From UBA6522 sp965237785 (GTDB lineage Bacteria > Pseudomonadota > Gammaproteobacteria > Steroidobacterales > Rariloculaceae): a stretch of DNA of 64,000 bases. Position 1 is the stretch's first letter; each line of letters starts with the position of its first letter. Below the pieces are notes generated by a model that searched no databases, had not been told where the DNA came from, and saw only the letters and a program-made list of their open reading frames with translations. Positions 62,592 through 64,000 of this stretch are shown piece by piece. A program made the translations under genes and the position numbers. The DNA lies in assembly GCA_965237785.1 (NCBI GenBank), contig OZ250159.1:2046001-2110000 (forward strand), given 5' to 3'.

Positions 62592-64000
62592 TTCCGCCAA
62601 CTCCATCAGAGAAATCTCCGCCAGGCGATAGCGAACCCGTGAAGGTCAGCGCATCCAGGCTCTCGTCAAGTACGGGCATGGGTGGCAGGCTTTTGAGAAA
62701 GACCCGCCCGTAACCCCGGGTTCTTAGCCGCGGGTCGCAGATGACGACCAGTCCCCGGTCGGTGAAATCCCGAATCAGCCGCCCCACCCCTTGCTTCAGG
62801 GCAAGCACCGCCTGGGGCAATTGAAATTCATTGAACGGATTCCCGCCATCCCTGCGAATGGCATCGAGTCGGGCCTGAATCAACGGGTCTCCCGGCGACG
62901 CGAAGGGCAACTTGTCGATGACCACCAGGCGCAGCGCGGGTCCGCGAACATCCACTCCCTGCCAAAAGCTGCTGGTTCCCAGGAGCACGGCGTTGCCGGT
63001 TGCCCGAAACCGCGTCAACAGTTCCGTTCGCGGCGCCTCCCCCTGGACCAATAACGGCCCCGGCAACGCCCGTTCACCGATCCATGCGCGGGCCTCGTGG
63101 AGCGAACGGTAGCTCGTGAACAACAGGAAGGCTCCTCCTCCCGCGGCTTCGACCAGCGGCCAGATACTCGCCAGGAAGCGGCCCACATACTCCGGGTTCG
63201 CTGGTTGGGGCAATCCCTGGGGAAGATACAGCCGCGCATTCTCCCGGTAGTCGAAAGGGCTGGGCAGAACCTCCGTAGTGGCGTCTTCCACCCCCACTCG
63301 GCTCAGGAAGTGGCTGAAATCCTCGCCCACCGCCAAGGTGGCGGAGGTAAAGACCCAGGTCCCCCCATGGGCATGTATACCCGCACCCAACTCCGCGCCC
63401 ACGTCCAGCGGCGTCCAATGGGCCGCGACGCTCCGCGGCGAGACTTCCATCCATCGGAGGCCTTGCGCTTCGGGGTCTTCCAGGGCTTTCAGCCGCCCGA
63501 TTCCGTCCCGGCAGCGCTCCCAGCAGCGCTGCAGACCCGAACCGACTTCCCGGACGGGCTCCAGGGCGCTCTCGAGGCGACCCAGAGCGCGTTCCCATTC
63601 CAGCAGAGACTCCCTTGCCGCCGGCGGACAAGCACGCCACTGAATACGGCCGCCGGCTTCGCCGATCTTGAGGCGAGTCTCGGCAGCGGCGCGCACCAGG
63701 GCATCGCTCAACTTCTCGACATCAGCGGACAATTCGGCTGCCCGGGACTCAGCCACGATGTCTCGCGCCAGCCGTTGCAATTCCCGGCTACCCACGCGCA
63801 CGCCGAAAAACTGCTGGGCAACCTCGGGCAACTGGTGGGCTTCGTCGACGATGACCGCGTCCACATCGGGCAGCAGATTGCCGAACCCGGCTTCCTTGAG
63901 CGCCAGATCGGCGAGCAACAAATGGTGGTTGACGATGACCACATCGGCGGCTTGGGCACGGCGCCGCGCTTCGACAAGAAAACAATCATCGAAGTGTGCG
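62572..64000 (-). CDS. DinG/YoaA-family ATP-dependent helicase, C-terminal part (runs off the right edge)
   Basis: About 475 residues are visible; the N-terminus with Walker A is outside. The reading from the edge, AHFDDCFLVEARRRAQAADVVIVNHHLL, contains what is probably the last Cys of the XPD-type iron-sulfur cluster. Then come DAVIVDEAHQLP (DEAH box), TWVFTSATLA, GTSSFWQGVDVRG and QGVGRLIRDFTDRG (motif VI). YoaA is the likely equivalent because it sits next to tsaB in enterobacteria. Confidence 0.92.
   Translation of the reverse strand, partial: AHFDDCFLVEARRRAQAADVVIVNHHLLLADLALKEAGFGNLLPDVDAVIVDEAHQLPEVAQQFFGVRVGSRELQRLARDIVAESRAAELSADVEKLSDALVRAAAETRLKIGEAGGRIQWRACPPAARESLLEWERALGRLESALEPVREVGSGLQRCWERCRDGIGRLKALEDPEAQGLRWMEVSPRSVAAHWTPLDVGAELGAGIHAHGGTWVFTSATLAVGEDFSHFLSRVGVEDATTEVLPSPFDYRENARLYLPQGLPQPANPEYVGRFLASIWPLVEAAGGGAFLLFTSYRSLHEARAWIGERALPGPLLVQGEAPRTELLTRFRATGNAVLLGTSSFWQGVDVRGPALRLVVIDKLPFASPGDPLIQARLDAIRRDGGNPFNEFQLPQAVLALKQGVGRLIRDFTDRGLVVICDPRLRTRGYGRVFLKSLPPMPVLDESLDALTFTGSLSPGGDFSDGVGGNETFGV

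Overview
The window reads as chromosomal DNA of a GC-rich, Gram-negative gammaproteobacterium. The evidence is classic gammaproteobacterial gene order: rpsB-tsf-pyrH-frr-uppS-cdsA-rseP-bamA-skp-lpxD-fabZ-lpxA-lpxB-rnhB-dnaE-accA-tilS, divergent from map-glnD-dapD; then pyrG-kdsA-eno-ftsB, pcm-yqaA-nlpD and recJ-prfB-lysS. The lineage cannot be fixed from sequence alone. A deep-branching, probably marine or environmental group is likely, given the outer-membrane DUF5916 and DUF6152 proteins and the selenoprotein.

Layout. 1-3 kb: the 5' end of selA, a candidate small RNA, a NYN-domain nuclease gene and a selenoprotein gene. In the last, an in-frame TGA inside a deiodinase-like CLT-U-PPF active site is followed by a bacterial SECIS-like hairpin. 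3.1-5.7 kb: class V aminotransferase plus GntP-type permease. 5.7-12.4 kb: recJ-prfB-lysS-DUF5916, with the prfB programmed frameshift intact. 12.4-19.8 kb: a DUF498 gene, nlpD, yqaA, pcm, smr, ftsB, eno, kdsA, pyrG. 19.9-26.2 kb: an accessory insert with an OLD-family ATPase/TOPRIM gene, a HEPN gene and a winged-HTH nucleotidyltransferase gene, then a lipoprotein amidohydrolase, a truncated gene and a DUF6152 gene. 26.5-46 kb: the long envelope, replication and translation block. 46.5-50.9 kb: map-glnD-dapD. 50.9-61.8 kb: a phosphate island (porin, pstBACS, phoU, phoR, phoB) with dapE and dsbB embedded. 61.9-64 kb: tsaB and the 3' part of a DinG/YoaA helicase gene.

How the parts fit. The selA fragment and the selenoprotein gene, about 1.5 kb apart, point to a selenocysteine-decoding organism. 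dxr (between cdsA and rseP) and ispD/ispF (after ftsB) are missing from their usual places, so isoprenoid precursors may come from another route or from relocated genes. The OLD/HEPN/nucleotidyltransferase set looks like a mobile defence or toxin-antitoxin type cassette inserted between tilS and pyrG. The porin of the phosphate island is broken by an exact 188-bp tandem duplication whose removal restores a 410-residue frame.

Starts of genes were chosen from ribosome-binding sites, overlaps and family length. Two genes (DUF498 and lpxD) have no usable ATG/GTG/TTG start where homology begins. Function calls come from recognised motifs and synteny; no database search was run.
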